A stretch of 64,000 nt of DNA from DAITAZ01 sp036824045 (lineage in GTDB: Bacteria > Pseudomonadota > Gammaproteobacteria > Burkholderiales > Rhodocyclaceae), in assembly GCA_036824045.1 (NCBI GenBank), contig DAITAZ010000006.1:1-64000 (forward strand). The letters are read 5' to 3'. Every line of letters begins with the position of its first letter. Within the stretch, counting starts at the first letter, position 1. Both the position numbers and the translations under genes were made by a program. Positions 48,256-56,622 of this stretch are shown here, piece by piece. A model generated the notes under the pieces. The model was not told the DNA's origin and ran no database searches. It saw nothing but the letters and a program-made list of their open reading frames with translations.

Positions 48256-49911
48256 ATGCTGCGCAGTCTGCATATCCGCGATTTCGTCATCGTCGATCGA
48301 TTCGAGCAGGAATTCGAAGCCGGTTTCGGTGCTCTCACGGGAGAGACCGGCGCAGGAAAATCCATACTGATCGATGCGTTGTCCCTTGCCTTGGGCGACC
48401 GCGCGGATGCCTCGGTCGTGCGCTCAGGTGCGGAGCGGGCCGAGATTTCTGCCGAATTCAGCTACCCCCCGGAGGGGCCTGTGGCCGAATGGCTGAAAGA
48501 GGCGGATTTTCCGGATGAGGGGGGCGTTTGCCTGTTGCGCAGGGTCGTGGATGCGGGAGGGCGTTCCCGCGCCTATATCAACGGTTCCACGGCGACGCTG
48601 ACCCAGTTGCGGGAGTTGGGCGAGTACTTGGCGGACATCCACGGGCAACACGCGCATCACGCCCTGCTCAAGCCGGAAGCGCAGCGTCAGTTGCTCGATG
48701 CCCACGCCGGCCAACTGGAACTGGTGCGGGAGGTGGGCGTGCTCTACCGCGAATGGCGCGCTGCAACACAGGCGCGTGTCGAGGCGGAAAAGAACGTCCA
48801 GGCCATGAGCCGGGAGCGGGAGCTGCTTGATTGGCAGGTCAAGGAGCTGGTGGAACTGGACTTCGATGCTTACCAGTGGCAGGAAACCAACCAGGAGCAC
48901 CGACGACTTGCCCACGGAGCGGCGCTGCTGGAAGGGGCTGACGCCACTTTGGGTAGCCTGGATGAGGGGCAGTTCGCCGCGGTGCCCGTCGTGGAGCATG
49001 CGCTCGCCCGCGTCAACACCCTGGTGGAACTGGACCCTCAGCTCCTGGAGGCTCGGGACATGCTTGCGGGGGCTGCGGTCCAATTGGAGGAGGCCGTTTA
49101 TGCCTTGCGGCGCTACCGGGATCGCCTGGAACTTGACCCCGCGCGCCTTGCCGAGGTGGAGGGGCGGATCGAGGCGGTGACGCAAATTGCCCGCAAGCAT
49201 CGAACCGCGCCGGAAGCACTGCCCGCGCTGCTGATCCAGTTGGCTCAGCGTCAAGCTGAGTTGTCGGCTTTGGCGGATCCGGTAGCGCTGGCCGAGCGGG
49301 AGGCCGAGGCGCGGGCAGCCTATCTTGAGGCGGCGTGCCGGTTGAGCGCCGGGCGCGGGCAGGCCGCGCAGTTGCTGTCCGAGGCGGTCACAGCTTCGAT
49401 GCAGGAGCTCTCGATGGCGGGCGGGCGTTTCGAGGCCGCGCTCGTGTCCGTGGCAGAAGGTTCCGCCTGCGGCCAGGAAACGGTGGAGTTCCGGGTGGCG
49501 GCCAACCCTCAGCAGCCTTTGCGGCCCCTGGCCAAGGTGGCCTCGGGGGGGGAGCTTTCGCGGATCGGCTTGTCCATTCAGGTGATCACCAGCCGCAGTA
49601 CGCCGACCGAAACCTTGATTTTCGACGAGGTGGACGTGGGTATTGGCGGCCGGGTTGCGGAGATCGTCGGGCGGCTGCTGCGGCAACTGGGGTGTGAGCG
49701 ACAGGTCATGTGTGTGACCCATCTGCCGCAGGTGGCGGCTCAAGCCAATTGGCAGTGGTCCATTGCCAAGGCGGATGCGGGCCAAGGCGTACGCAGCCAG
49801 GTCACGCCCCTGGATCGGTCGGCGCGCATTGAGGAAATCGCCCGCATGCTCGGTGGCGTGAACATCACCGACACTACCCGCCGCCACGCGGCGGAGATGC
49901 TCGGCTATTAG
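48256..49911 (+). CDS. recN: DNA repair protein RecN
   Basis: 551 residues, SMC-like ATPase for double-strand break repair. Walker A GETGAGKS (29-36), a long coiled-coil middle (about 150-360), the ABC signature KVASGGELSRIGLSIQ, and Walker B-like LIFDEVDVGIGG. ATG 48256 (MLRSLHIRDFVIVD) is the family start. LexA site not recognised. Confidence 0.95.
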   Translation: MLRSLHIRDFVIVDRFEQEFEAGFGALTGETGAGKSILIDALSLALGDRADASVVRSGAERAEISAEFSYPPEGPVAEWLKEADFPDEGGVCLLRRVVDAGGRSRAYINGSTATLTQLRELGEYLADIHGQHAHHALLKPEAQRQLLDAHAGQLELVREVGVLYREWRAATQARVEAEKNVQAMSRERELLDWQVKELVELDFDAYQWQETNQEHRRLAHGAALLEGADATLGSLDEGQFAAVPVVEHALARVNTLVELDPQLLEARDMLAGAAVQLEEAVYALRRYRDRLELDPARLAEVEGRIEAVTQIARKHRTAPEALPALLIQLAQRQAELSALADPVALAEREAEARAAYLEAACRLSAGRGQAAQLLSEAVTASMQELSMAGGRFEAALVSVAEGSACGQETVEFRVAANPQQPLRPLAKVASGGELSRIGLSIQVITSRSTPTETLIFDEVDVGIGGRVAEIVGRLLRQLGCERQVMCVTHLPQVAAQANWQWSIAKADAGQGVRSQVTPLDRSARIEEIARMLGGVNITDTTRRHAAEMLGY

Positions 49912-49926
49912 CCCCGGCAGCGGGCT

Positions 49927-50496
49927 TCACAGCGCTGGTTGCGGCGCTCCCCAGACGCTGAATATGCCGGTGAGCACGAACACCATTGCTGCGCCGATGC
50001 GGATGGCGCGCATGGGCAGGCGCTGCGACAAGGCTTCTCCCAGAAGGACGGCCGGAACGTTGGCGAGCATCATTCCCAAGGTGGTGCCCACCACCACCAG
50101 AACCAGTTGATCGAACCGCGCGCCCAGGGCGACGGTGGCGAACTGGGTCTTGTCACCCATTTCCGCGATGAAGAACGCCACGGTTGTGGTGACGAATGCG
50201 CCCGCCCGATGCAGGCGAGGTTCGTCGTCCAGTGAATCCGGGTGTAGCGTCCACAGGCCAAAGGCAATGAAGGTAAAACCCGTGATCCACGGCAGCCAGC
50301 CGGCGGGAAGCAAGCCCGCAAGCCAAACCCCCAGAGAGCCGGCAAGCGCGTGGTTGGCCAGCGTGGCCGCCAGAATGCCGAGGATGATCGGCAGGGGGCG
50401 TCGCAGGCGGGCTGCCAGCACGAACGATAGCAGCTGGGTTTTGTCACCGATTTCGGCAAGGGCGACCAACACCGTTGAGGTTATGAATGCTTCCAC
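49927..50496 (-). CDS. TMEM165/GDT1-family transporter (MneA-like manganese exporter)
   Basis: 189 residues, six helices, with the duplicated family motif EIGDKTQ (residues ~15-21) and EMGDKTQ (second half). Bacterial members export Mn2+. It is encoded directly downstream of fur on the same strand, which fits a metal-homeostasis pairing. Confidence 0.9.
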   Translation of the reverse strand: MEAFITSTVLVALAEIGDKTQLLSFVLAARLRRPLPIILGILAATLANHALAGSLGVWLAGLLPAGWLPWITGFTFIAFGLWTLHPDSLDDEPRLHRAGAFVTTTVAFFIAEMGDKTQFATVALGARFDQLVLVVVGTTLGMMLANVPAVLLGEALSQRLPMRAIRIGAAMVFVLTGIFSVWGAPQPAL

Positions 50497-50504
50497 GTCA
50501 CGCG

Positions 50505-50525
50505 ACCCGGCGGGAAGCGCCGGGT
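50505..50525. repeat. Hairpin between fur and the GDT1-family gene
   Basis: ACCCGGCG-GGAAG-CGCCGGGT. A U-run (minus strand) precedes rather than follows it, so it is not a classical terminator for fur. Confidence 0.5.
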
Positions 50526-50547
50526 GTCTAAAAAAGGGGGGGCGGCG

Positions 50548-50997
50548 TCAGGTGTTGTTGGAGCCACTGCCGCTCTTGCGGTGCGGGCACTCCGAGCGGA
50601 TGCAGTCTGCGTACAGGTAGAGCGCGTGCTCCCGCACGGCAAAACCGCGCTCCTTGGCGACCTTGATCTGGCGCTTTTCGATTTCGGGATCGTAGAACTC
50701 TTCCACCTTGCCGCACTGCAGGCAGACAAGATGGTCGTGGTGGTTGCCTTGATTCAATTCGAACACGGCCTTGCCGGATTCGAAGTAGTGCCGCTCCAGC
50801 AGGCCCGCCTGTTCAAACTGGGTCAGCACGCGATAGACCGTCGCGAGGCCAATGTCCATGCCTTCTGCGATCAGGTGGCGATACACATCTTCCGCGGTCA
50901 TGTGGCGATCCGATGTGTTCTGGAACAACTCCAGGATCTTCAGTCGGGGGAAGGTGGCCTTGAGGCCGATGCTCTTGAGATTTTGAGAGTTGGTCAT
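50548..50997 (-). CDS. fur: Ferric uptake regulator Fur
   Basis: 149 residues. N-terminal winged helix (LKATFPRLKILELFQ, TVYRVLTQFEQAGLL) and metal-binding dimerisation domain with HHDHLVCLQCGKVEEF and CIRSECPH. ATG 50997 (MTNSQNLKSIGLKATFPR) is the family start. Represses iron uptake genes with Fe2+; autoregulation is likely. Divergent from bamE. Confidence 0.96.
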   Translation of the reverse strand: MTNSQNLKSIGLKATFPRLKILELFQNTSDRHMTAEDVYRHLIAEGMDIGLATVYRVLTQFEQAGLLERHYFESGKAVFELNQGNHHDHLVCLQCGKVEEFYDPEIEKRQIKVAKERGFAVREHALYLYADCIRSECPHRKSGSGSNNT

Positions 50998-51100
50998 GTA
51001 CTTTGGGGTCCTGCTGGCGGGCCGGATCGACAGGTATGATATAGTTTTCGACCGCCCGTGAGAATGCTCGGGCCCCAATCCAGTCTGCGAGAAACCCCCC
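50998..51100. promoter_or_regulatory. Divergent promoter region between fur and bamE
   Basis: The TATGATATAGT cluster at about 51037-51047 offers -10-like hexamers on both strands. A 19-bp Fur box is not convincing in the sequence, though AT-rich GATAT-like repeats are present. Confidence 0.4.
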
Positions 51101-51526
51101 ATGAGACTTACGATTCCGGCCTTGGTGCTGGTGTTGATGACGGCCTGTTCTCCCTACCGTATCGATGTGCGTCAGGGCAATCTGGTAACTCAGGAGATGG
51201 TGGATCAGTTGCGTCCGGGTATGACGAGGGACCAGGTGCGCTTCGTGCTGGGAACGCCGCTGGTGACTGACATGTTCCACGCGGATCGCTGGGACTACGT
51301 CTATCGCTTCCAGCCCGGCCGGGGAGAGGTTCAGCAGCGGCGCGTGACCGTATTCTTCGAGAATGGGGTGCTTGCCAGGGTGGATGGTCAGGGGGCACCG
51401 GTGGATCCGGCCAGCAAGGCGCGGGTGATCGACCTGGGGGGCTCCCAGAACGCTGCGGGTGCGGATTCCAAGCCCGGTACCTGGCGCGGCGTGGCAACAG
51501 ACAAGTTGAAGGAAGGTGAGCAATGA
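51101..51526 (+). CDS. bamE: Outer membrane assembly lipoprotein BamE (SmpA/OmlA)
   Basis: 141-residue lipoprotein with lipobox LMTAC (Cys 16) and the family core VTQEMVDQLRPGMTRDQVRFVLGTPLVTDMFHADRWDYVYRF. Part of the BAM complex for outer membrane protein insertion. The 4-base overlap with dapB (ATGA) is usual in betaproteobacteria. Confidence 0.94.
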   Translation: MRLTIPALVLVLMTACSPYRIDVRQGNLVTQEMVDQLRPGMTRDQVRFVLGTPLVTDMFHADRWDYVYRFQPGRGEVQQRRVTVFFENGVLARVDGQGAPVDPASKARVIDLGGSQNAAGADSKPGTWRGVATDKLKEGEQ

Positions 51527-52329
51527 GTGGGATTCCAGTCGCCATCGCCGGGAGTTCCGGCCGCATGGGGCGTATGTTGATCGACGCGGTGCTGCAGGCG
51601 CCGGACATGGCCTTGGTCGGCGCCCTGGAGCAGGCGGGCAGCACGCTTATCGGGCGTGACGCGGGCGAGTACTGCGGTGCGGAGACGGGCGTGGCGATCG
51701 GGAGCGACCTGGAGGCGGGGCTGCGCAATGCGCGGTTCCTGATCGATTTCACACGGCCGGAAGGTACGCTTGCCCACCTGGAGGCATGCCGCGCGCTCAA
51801 GGTGGGCATGGTGATCGGAACCACTGGCTTTTCGCCGGAGGGCAAAGCCCGGATCGATGAGGCTTCCAGGGAGATCCCCATTGTTTTCGCGCCCAACATG
51901 AGTGTTGGAGTGAATGTGGTCTTCCGCCTGCTGGATGTTGCCGCCCGCATTCTCAACGAGGGTTACGACGTGGAAATCGTCGAGGCGCATCACCGCTTCA
52001 AGGTGGACGCCCCCTCGGGCACCGCCTTGCGCATGGGGGAGGTGATTGCCCAGGCTCTGGGGCGGGATCTTTCTACCTGTGCCGTCTACGGGCGGGAAGG
52101 GGTGACGGGGGAGCGGGACGCCAGCACCATTGGTTTTGCCACGGTCCGCGGTGGAGACATCGTGGGTGACCACACGGCAATGTTCGCCGGGATCGGTGAA
52201 CGGGTGGAAATCAGTCATCGCTCAGGCAGCCGCATGCCCTATGCCCTGGGCAGCCTGCGCGCAGTGCGATTCCTTGCTAACCGTGAAGCCGGTCTCTTCG
52301 ACATGCAAGACGTCCTCGGATTGCGCTGA
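51523..52329 (+). CDS. dapB: 4-hydroxy-tetrahydrodipicolinate reductase
   Basis: 268 residues; NAD(P)H-dependent step in lysine and diaminopimelate synthesis. The nucleotide motif GSSGRMGRMLI is near the N-terminus, with the catalytic signature VEIVEAHHRFKVDAPSGTALRMGE. Overlaps bamE. Confidence 0.96.
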   Translation: MSGIPVAIAGSSGRMGRMLIDAVLQAPDMALVGALEQAGSTLIGRDAGEYCGAETGVAIGSDLEAGLRNARFLIDFTRPEGTLAHLEACRALKVGMVIGTTGFSPEGKARIDEASREIPIVFAPNMSVGVNVVFRLLDVAARILNEGYDVEIVEAHHRFKVDAPSGTALRMGEVIAQALGRDLSTCAVYGREGVTGERDASTIGFATVRGGDIVGDHTAMFAGIGERVEISHRSGSRMPYALGSLRAVRFLANREAGLFDMQDVLGLR

Positions 52330-52369
52330 GTCTTGTCGTAAGCTCACCGTCTGCCGGTCCGGGCGGTGA

Positions 52370-52400
52370 GCGCTTGAATCGGGGCGCTCAAGGCGCCCCG
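52370..52400 (+). repeat. Nested inverted repeats before the hybrid kinase
   Basis: GGGGCGC-TCAAG-GCGCCCC (52381-52399) can form one hairpin, while CTTGA (52373-52377) can pair instead with TCAAG (52388-52392). The two structures exclude each other. There is no T-run. Confidence 0.4.
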
Positions 52401-52438
52401 GTGGCCGTTCCGGGCCTCGGGAATTTTCGCGAGGCAAC

Positions 52439-55243
52439 GTGATCCATTCAGAAATCATTTCCTTGCTGCAGGGGCATTCGGGCCTGAGCGGCGTCTTTTC
52501 GGTCGCGGACGCAGCATGTTTGCTGGGAAGCGGGGCGACCGACAGTTCAGCCGTGGGGCGGCTCGAAGCCCTGCTGCAGGATCTCAGTGCTTTGCTCCGT
52601 GCCCGGGAGTCCGAGCTGGAGTCAGCCCAGGCTCAACTCCAGGCGTTGGGCGGCAGCCAGCGCCGAATTCTGACCACACTGCGGGAGACTGTTCGTCAGC
52701 TTGGGGCGTCCGGGGAGGACGAAGCGGCGGTGCTGCGCATCGATCACCCGGAGCGTGCGGCAATCGCTCTTTCCCAACTCATCGGGCGGCTGGCCGATGA
52801 CCGCAACCAGGCGTCGATGCGGCTGCGTGCCAGCGAAGAGCGACTGGCATTGGCGGTGCAGGTGGCCGACGACGGTCTGTGGGACTGGGAGCTGACCTCG
52901 GATAGCTTCTATATCAGTCCGCGTTGGAAGTCCATGCTGGGCTATGCCGATGCGGAGCTGGAAAACCGCTTTGAAACCTGGACCGGGCGTATCCACCCGG
53001 ACGACGCCGTACCCCACCAGAAACTTCTGGAGGCTCATCTGACGGGCAAGAGCCCTGCCTACGAGGTGGAATGTCGCCTGCGCACCCGGGAAGGGGGGTG
53101 GAAATGGGTGCTCTCCCGCGGGAAAGTGGTGGCACGGGACGCGCAAGGGCGACCGCTGCGCATGGTGGGGACCCACCGCGACATTACTGATCGCAAGCGT
53201 TGGGAACTGGAACTGCTGAGTGCCAAGGAACAAGCCGAGGCAGCCAGCCGGGCCAAAAGCGATTTCGTGGCCAACATGAGCCACGAAATCCGCACGCCCA
53301 TGAACGGCATTCTCGGCATGACCCGATTGGCCCTGGATACCGACCTGGATGACGAGCAGAGGGAGTATCTGGATACCGTCAAGCGCTCGGCTGAGTCACT
53401 GCTGACCATCGTGAACGACATCCTGGATTTTTCCAAGATCGAAGCCGGTAGGCTGGAGTTTGAGGAGATCGACTTTCCGCTGGCCGCCTCGGTGGGCGAT
53501 ACCATCAAGAGCATGGCGCTACGCGCGCACCAGCGTGGGATCGAGGTTGTCTATGCCATCGCGCCCGAAGTACCCGCCGTGATCCGGGGGGACCCGGGCC
53601 GTTTGCGCCAAGTGATCATGAATCTGATCGGCAATGCCATCAAGTTCACTGAAGCCGGTGAGGTGGAGGTCCGGGTCGGGGTCGAGGCGGCCAGTGAGCG
53701 GGAAGTGATCCTTCAGTTCTCCGTCAGGGATACGGGGATCGGTATACCGCCGGAGAAGCATCGCGAGATCTTCGACGCTTTCTCGCAGGCAGATACCTCG
53801 ACCACGCGTACTTTTGGTGGCACGGGGTTGGGTCTGGCGATCTGCAACCGCCTGGTTCAACTCATGCACGGCAGGATCTGGGTGGAGAGCGAGCCGGGCC
53901 AGGGCAGCACCTTCTTTTTCACCATGCGGGCGGGATACGCGAGGGGCGATGCGACGAGCGTCGTCACCGGGCTGGGGCGGCTGGAGGGAATGCCTGTATT
54001 GGTGGTGGACGACAATCGCACCTCCGGTTCTCAGCTCTCCAGCACCTTGCGCGGATGGGGCATGAAGCCTGTGTGGGCGCGCTCCGGGGAGCAGGCTCTG
54101 GCAGCCATGGCGGAGGCGCATCGCGACAATGCGCCCTTTGAGTTGATGTTGCTCGATGCGGACATGCCTCCGCCGAACGGTTTCACGATTGCCGCCAGCC
54201 TGCGGCAAGGCACGCCCTATCTGGATCGGGTGATCATGATGCTGTCCACCCACAACCAGCGCTCGGACAGTATTCGCTGCCGGGAACTGGGTCTGCGGAC
54301 CCGGCTCGTCAAGCCCTGCTCGCCCTCTGATCTGCTCGATGCCGTGATGTTGGCCCTGGGCGGCGAGGGGCAGGTGGATTTTGAACTGGACGACGAGGCA
54401 CCCGGCATGGCTCCGCCCGCGGCGGCTCCTGTTCGCTTGGGCCAACTCAAGATACTGCTGGTGGAAGACAACCCGGTCAATCAGCTGTTGGCCGTCAAGA
54501 TCCTGGAGAAGGCGGGGCATGTGGTGACGGTGGCCAGTAATGGCCAGGAAGCCCTGGAAATTTTTGAGGGCCGGCGTTTTGATGCGGTGCTGATGGACGT
54601 GCAGATGCCGGTGATGGGCGGGTTGGAGGCGACGGTGGCGATTCGAGGCCGCGAGCAACGGCGGAGCTGGATTTCCTCGGCGGATTGGAGGTCAGTGCCG
54701 ATCATTGCCATGACTGCCCACGCGATGCAGGGGGATCGGGAGCGGTGTCTGAAGGCGGGGATGGATGACTACGTGACCAAACCGGTGGATCCGCAGGAGC
54801 TCTTTGCGGCACTGGAACGGTGTTGCGGCAAGCCTGCGCCGGCTCCGGCAAACCTGGTGACCAAGGAAGCGCCGCCGGGTGAGGCGCCCGTGGCGGATCT
54901 GGAGCGGACGCTGGCCATGCTGGACCATGACGCAGGCGCTCTGGAAATGATATCGGGGGTGTTTCTTGCCGATCTGGACAAGACCTTAGCGGAGCTTGAG
55001 GCCGCACGGGCGGAAGGGGATTTGCCTCGGCTGGCGCGGCTGGCGCACACGGTCAAAGGCTCCGTCGGGGTGTTCAACGCGCCGGTTGCGATGGAGGCGG
55101 CCTTACGTCTGGAGCAGGCTGCCCGTCTTGGCGCGAGCGCCGAGCTTGAAGCCCACTTGGTAGGACTGCGGCGGGAGCTGACAAGGTTGGCGCAGGTGCT
55201 GACCGAGGCTGCGCGAGGCGTGGTTTCGGGCTGCGAAGGGTGA
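52439..55243 (+). CDS. Hybrid sensor histidine kinase with two receivers and HPt (BarA-like)
   Basis: 934 residues from GTG 52439 (GAGG upstream). N-terminal coiled coil without evident membrane segments; a PAS domain with PAC (about 130-255, DDGLWDWELTSDSFYISPRWKSMLGY); HisKA with phosphoacceptor H282 in MSHEIRTPMNG; HATPase (N box LIGNAIKFTEAG, G boxes DTGIGIP and GTGLGL); receiver 1 with D573 (LLLDADMP); receiver 2 with D720 (VLMDVQMP); and HPt with H870 (LAHTVKGSVG). The full phosphorelay is in one chain, but no cognate response regulator is nearby. The signal is unknown; the kinase appears cytoplasmic. It sits alone between dapB and carA. Confidence 0.93.
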   Translation: MIHSEIISLLQGHSGLSGVFSVADAACLLGSGATDSSAVGRLEALLQDLSALLRARESELESAQAQLQALGGSQRRILTTLRETVRQLGASGEDEAAVLRIDHPERAAIALSQLIGRLADDRNQASMRLRASEERLALAVQVADDGLWDWELTSDSFYISPRWKSMLGYADAELENRFETWTGRIHPDDAVPHQKLLEAHLTGKSPAYEVECRLRTREGGWKWVLSRGKVVARDAQGRPLRMVGTHRDITDRKRWELELLSAKEQAEAASRAKSDFVANMSHEIRTPMNGILGMTRLALDTDLDDEQREYLDTVKRSAESLLTIVNDILDFSKIEAGRLEFEEIDFPLAASVGDTIKSMALRAHQRGIEVVYAIAPEVPAVIRGDPGRLRQVIMNLIGNAIKFTEAGEVEVRVGVEAASEREVILQFSVRDTGIGIPPEKHREIFDAFSQADTSTTRTFGGTGLGLAICNRLVQLMHGRIWVESEPGQGSTFFFTMRAGYARGDATSVVTGLGRLEGMPVLVVDDNRTSGSQLSSTLRGWGMKPVWARSGEQALAAMAEAHRDNAPFELMLLDADMPPPNGFTIAASLRQGTPYLDRVIMMLSTHNQRSDSIRCRELGLRTRLVKPCSPSDLLDAVMLALGGEGQVDFELDDEAPGMAPPAAAPVRLGQLKILLVEDNPVNQLLAVKILEKAGHVVTVASNGQEALEIFEGRRFDAVLMDVQMPVMGGLEATVAIRGREQRRSWISSADWRSVPIIAMTAHAMQGDRERCLKAGMDDYVTKPVDPQELFAALERCCGKPAPAPANLVTKEAPPGEAPVADLERTLAMLDHDAGALEMISGVFLADLDKTLAELEAARAEGDLPRLARLAHTVKGSVGVFNAPVAMEAALRLEQAARLGASAELEAHLVGLRRELTRLAQVLTEAARGVVSGCEG

Positions 55244-55272
55244 CTTACCCTCGGCGCTTACACCGGGCGTGT

Positions 55273-55302
55273 TTGATCGGGTATCGGTAAATAGGGTAGA
55301 AT
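55273..55302 (+). promoter_or_regulatory. Candidate sigma-70 promoter for carAB
   Basis: TTGATC (55273-55278), 18-base spacer, TAGAAT (55297-55302). The start would be near 55309, leaving a leader of about 115 bases. Confidence 0.55.
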
Positions 55303-55318
55303 CAGCGGGTTTATTCGG

Positions 55319-55342
55319 GCGGGAGGGCTCTTGTTCTCCCGC
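55319..55342 (+). promoter_or_regulatory. Hairpin in the carA leader
   Basis: GCGGGAG, a 10-base loop, and CTCCCGC followed by TTT. It could attenuate or pause carA transcription; the T-run is only three bases, so termination is uncertain. Confidence 0.4.
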
Positions 55343-55423
55343 TTTGCACGTCTGCTGCCGGCACCTGGTCGGCATGCGACGTTTCCTTCTGTGCCTCTTC
55401 TCATCATGTCTCAGGAGTCCAAT

Positions 55424-56557
55424 GTGACGGTCTTTCCCCCCGCCATTCTCGCCCTCGCCGACGGAACCGTGTTTTATGGCAAGGGGATCGGCGCTTCGGG
55501 GAGCAGCGTCGGCGAGGTCGTGTTCAACACATCCATGGCCGGGTATCAAGAGATACTGACCGATCCTTCCTACTGCCGGCAGATTGTCACGCTGACTTAC
55601 CCCCACATCGGGAATACCGGTGTCAACACGGAAGACTGTGAGGCGCCCCGTGTGCATGCGGCTGGTTTGGTGATTCGTGACCTGCCGCTGATGGCTTCCA
55701 ATTTCAGGATGGAGCAGACGTTGGATGCCTACCTCCGGGACGAGGGGGTGGTTGCCATTGCCGGGATCGACACACGCAAGCTGACGCGAATCCTGCGTGA
55801 GGGCGGTGCTCAGGCGGGCTGCATCGCTTCGGGCGAGGTGGACGTGGCGGCGGCTGTGGCCAGTGCCCGCGCTTTTCCGGGGCTTGCTGGCATGGATCTG
55901 GCCAAGGTGGTGAGCGCCCCGGAGGCCTATGCCTGGAGTGAAGGGGAGTGGAGGTTGGGCGAGGGCTATCGCGTTCAGGGCGAAGGCCGTTTCCATGTGG
56001 TGGCCTACGATTTCGGCGTCAAGCGCAACATTTTGCGCATGTTGGCGGAACGGGGTTGCCGACTGACCGTGGTCCCGGCTCAAACACCCGCTGCGGAAGT
56101 GCTGGCACTCAATCCAGACGGTGTGTTCCTGTCCAACGGCCCTGGTGACCCTGAGCCTTGCGATTACGCCATTGCCGCCATCCGCGAGGTTCTGGAGCGT
56201 CGTATTCCTACGTTCGGCATCTGTCTGGGGCATCAGCTCATGGGGCTGGCTGCGGGTGGGCGTACGCTGAAGATGAAGTTTGGCCACCATGGCGCCAACC
56301 ATCCTGTGAAAGACGTGGATTCCGGCCAGGTACTGATCACCAGCCAGAATCATGGGTTTGCCGTGGATCCGGCCAGTTTGCCCGCCAATGTGCGAGTCAG
56401 TCATGTGTCCCTGTTCGATGGCAGCCTGCAGGGGATGGCCTGGACCGATCGTCCCGCCTTCTGTTTCCAGGGGCATCCCGAAGCAAGCCCCGGTCCGCAT
56501 GATGTGGCGTATTTGTTCGACCGCTTCATCGCGGCCATGAGCAAGGCTGCTGCTTGA
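55424..56557 (+). CDS. carA: Carbamoyl phosphate synthase small subunit
   Basis: 377 residues from GTG 55424 (VTVFPPAILALADG), which has AGGAG six bases upstream; ATG 55406 is possible but has none. Glutamine amidotransferase subunit: catalytic C267 in FGICLGHQ, followed by the late His-x-Glu in GHPEASPG. Makes ammonia for CarB in arginine and pyrimidine synthesis. 65 bases before carB. Confidence 0.94.
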   Translation: MTVFPPAILALADGTVFYGKGIGASGSSVGEVVFNTSMAGYQEILTDPSYCRQIVTLTYPHIGNTGVNTEDCEAPRVHAAGLVIRDLPLMASNFRMEQTLDAYLRDEGVVAIAGIDTRKLTRILREGGAQAGCIASGEVDVAAAVASARAFPGLAGMDLAKVVSAPEAYAWSEGEWRLGEGYRVQGEGRFHVVAYDFGVKRNILRMLAERGCRLTVVPAQTPAAEVLALNPDGVFLSNGPGDPEPCDYAIAAIREVLERRIPTFGICLGHQLMGLAAGGRTLKMKFGHHGANHPVKDVDSGQVLITSQNHGFAVDPASLPANVRVSHVSLFDGSLQGMAWTDRPAFCFQGHPEASPGPHDVAYLFDRFIAAMSKAAA

Positions 56558-56622
56558 TTTTCCCTCCGCCGGCGTTTCCTCGGGGAATCGCCGGTTCTGC
56601 TGTTCCTGTTTGGTGAAACACC

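Noticed and set aside
50998..51100. Fur box in the fur-bamE region
   Set aside because: Only scattered GATAT-like pieces are seen; no 19-bp match good enough to report.
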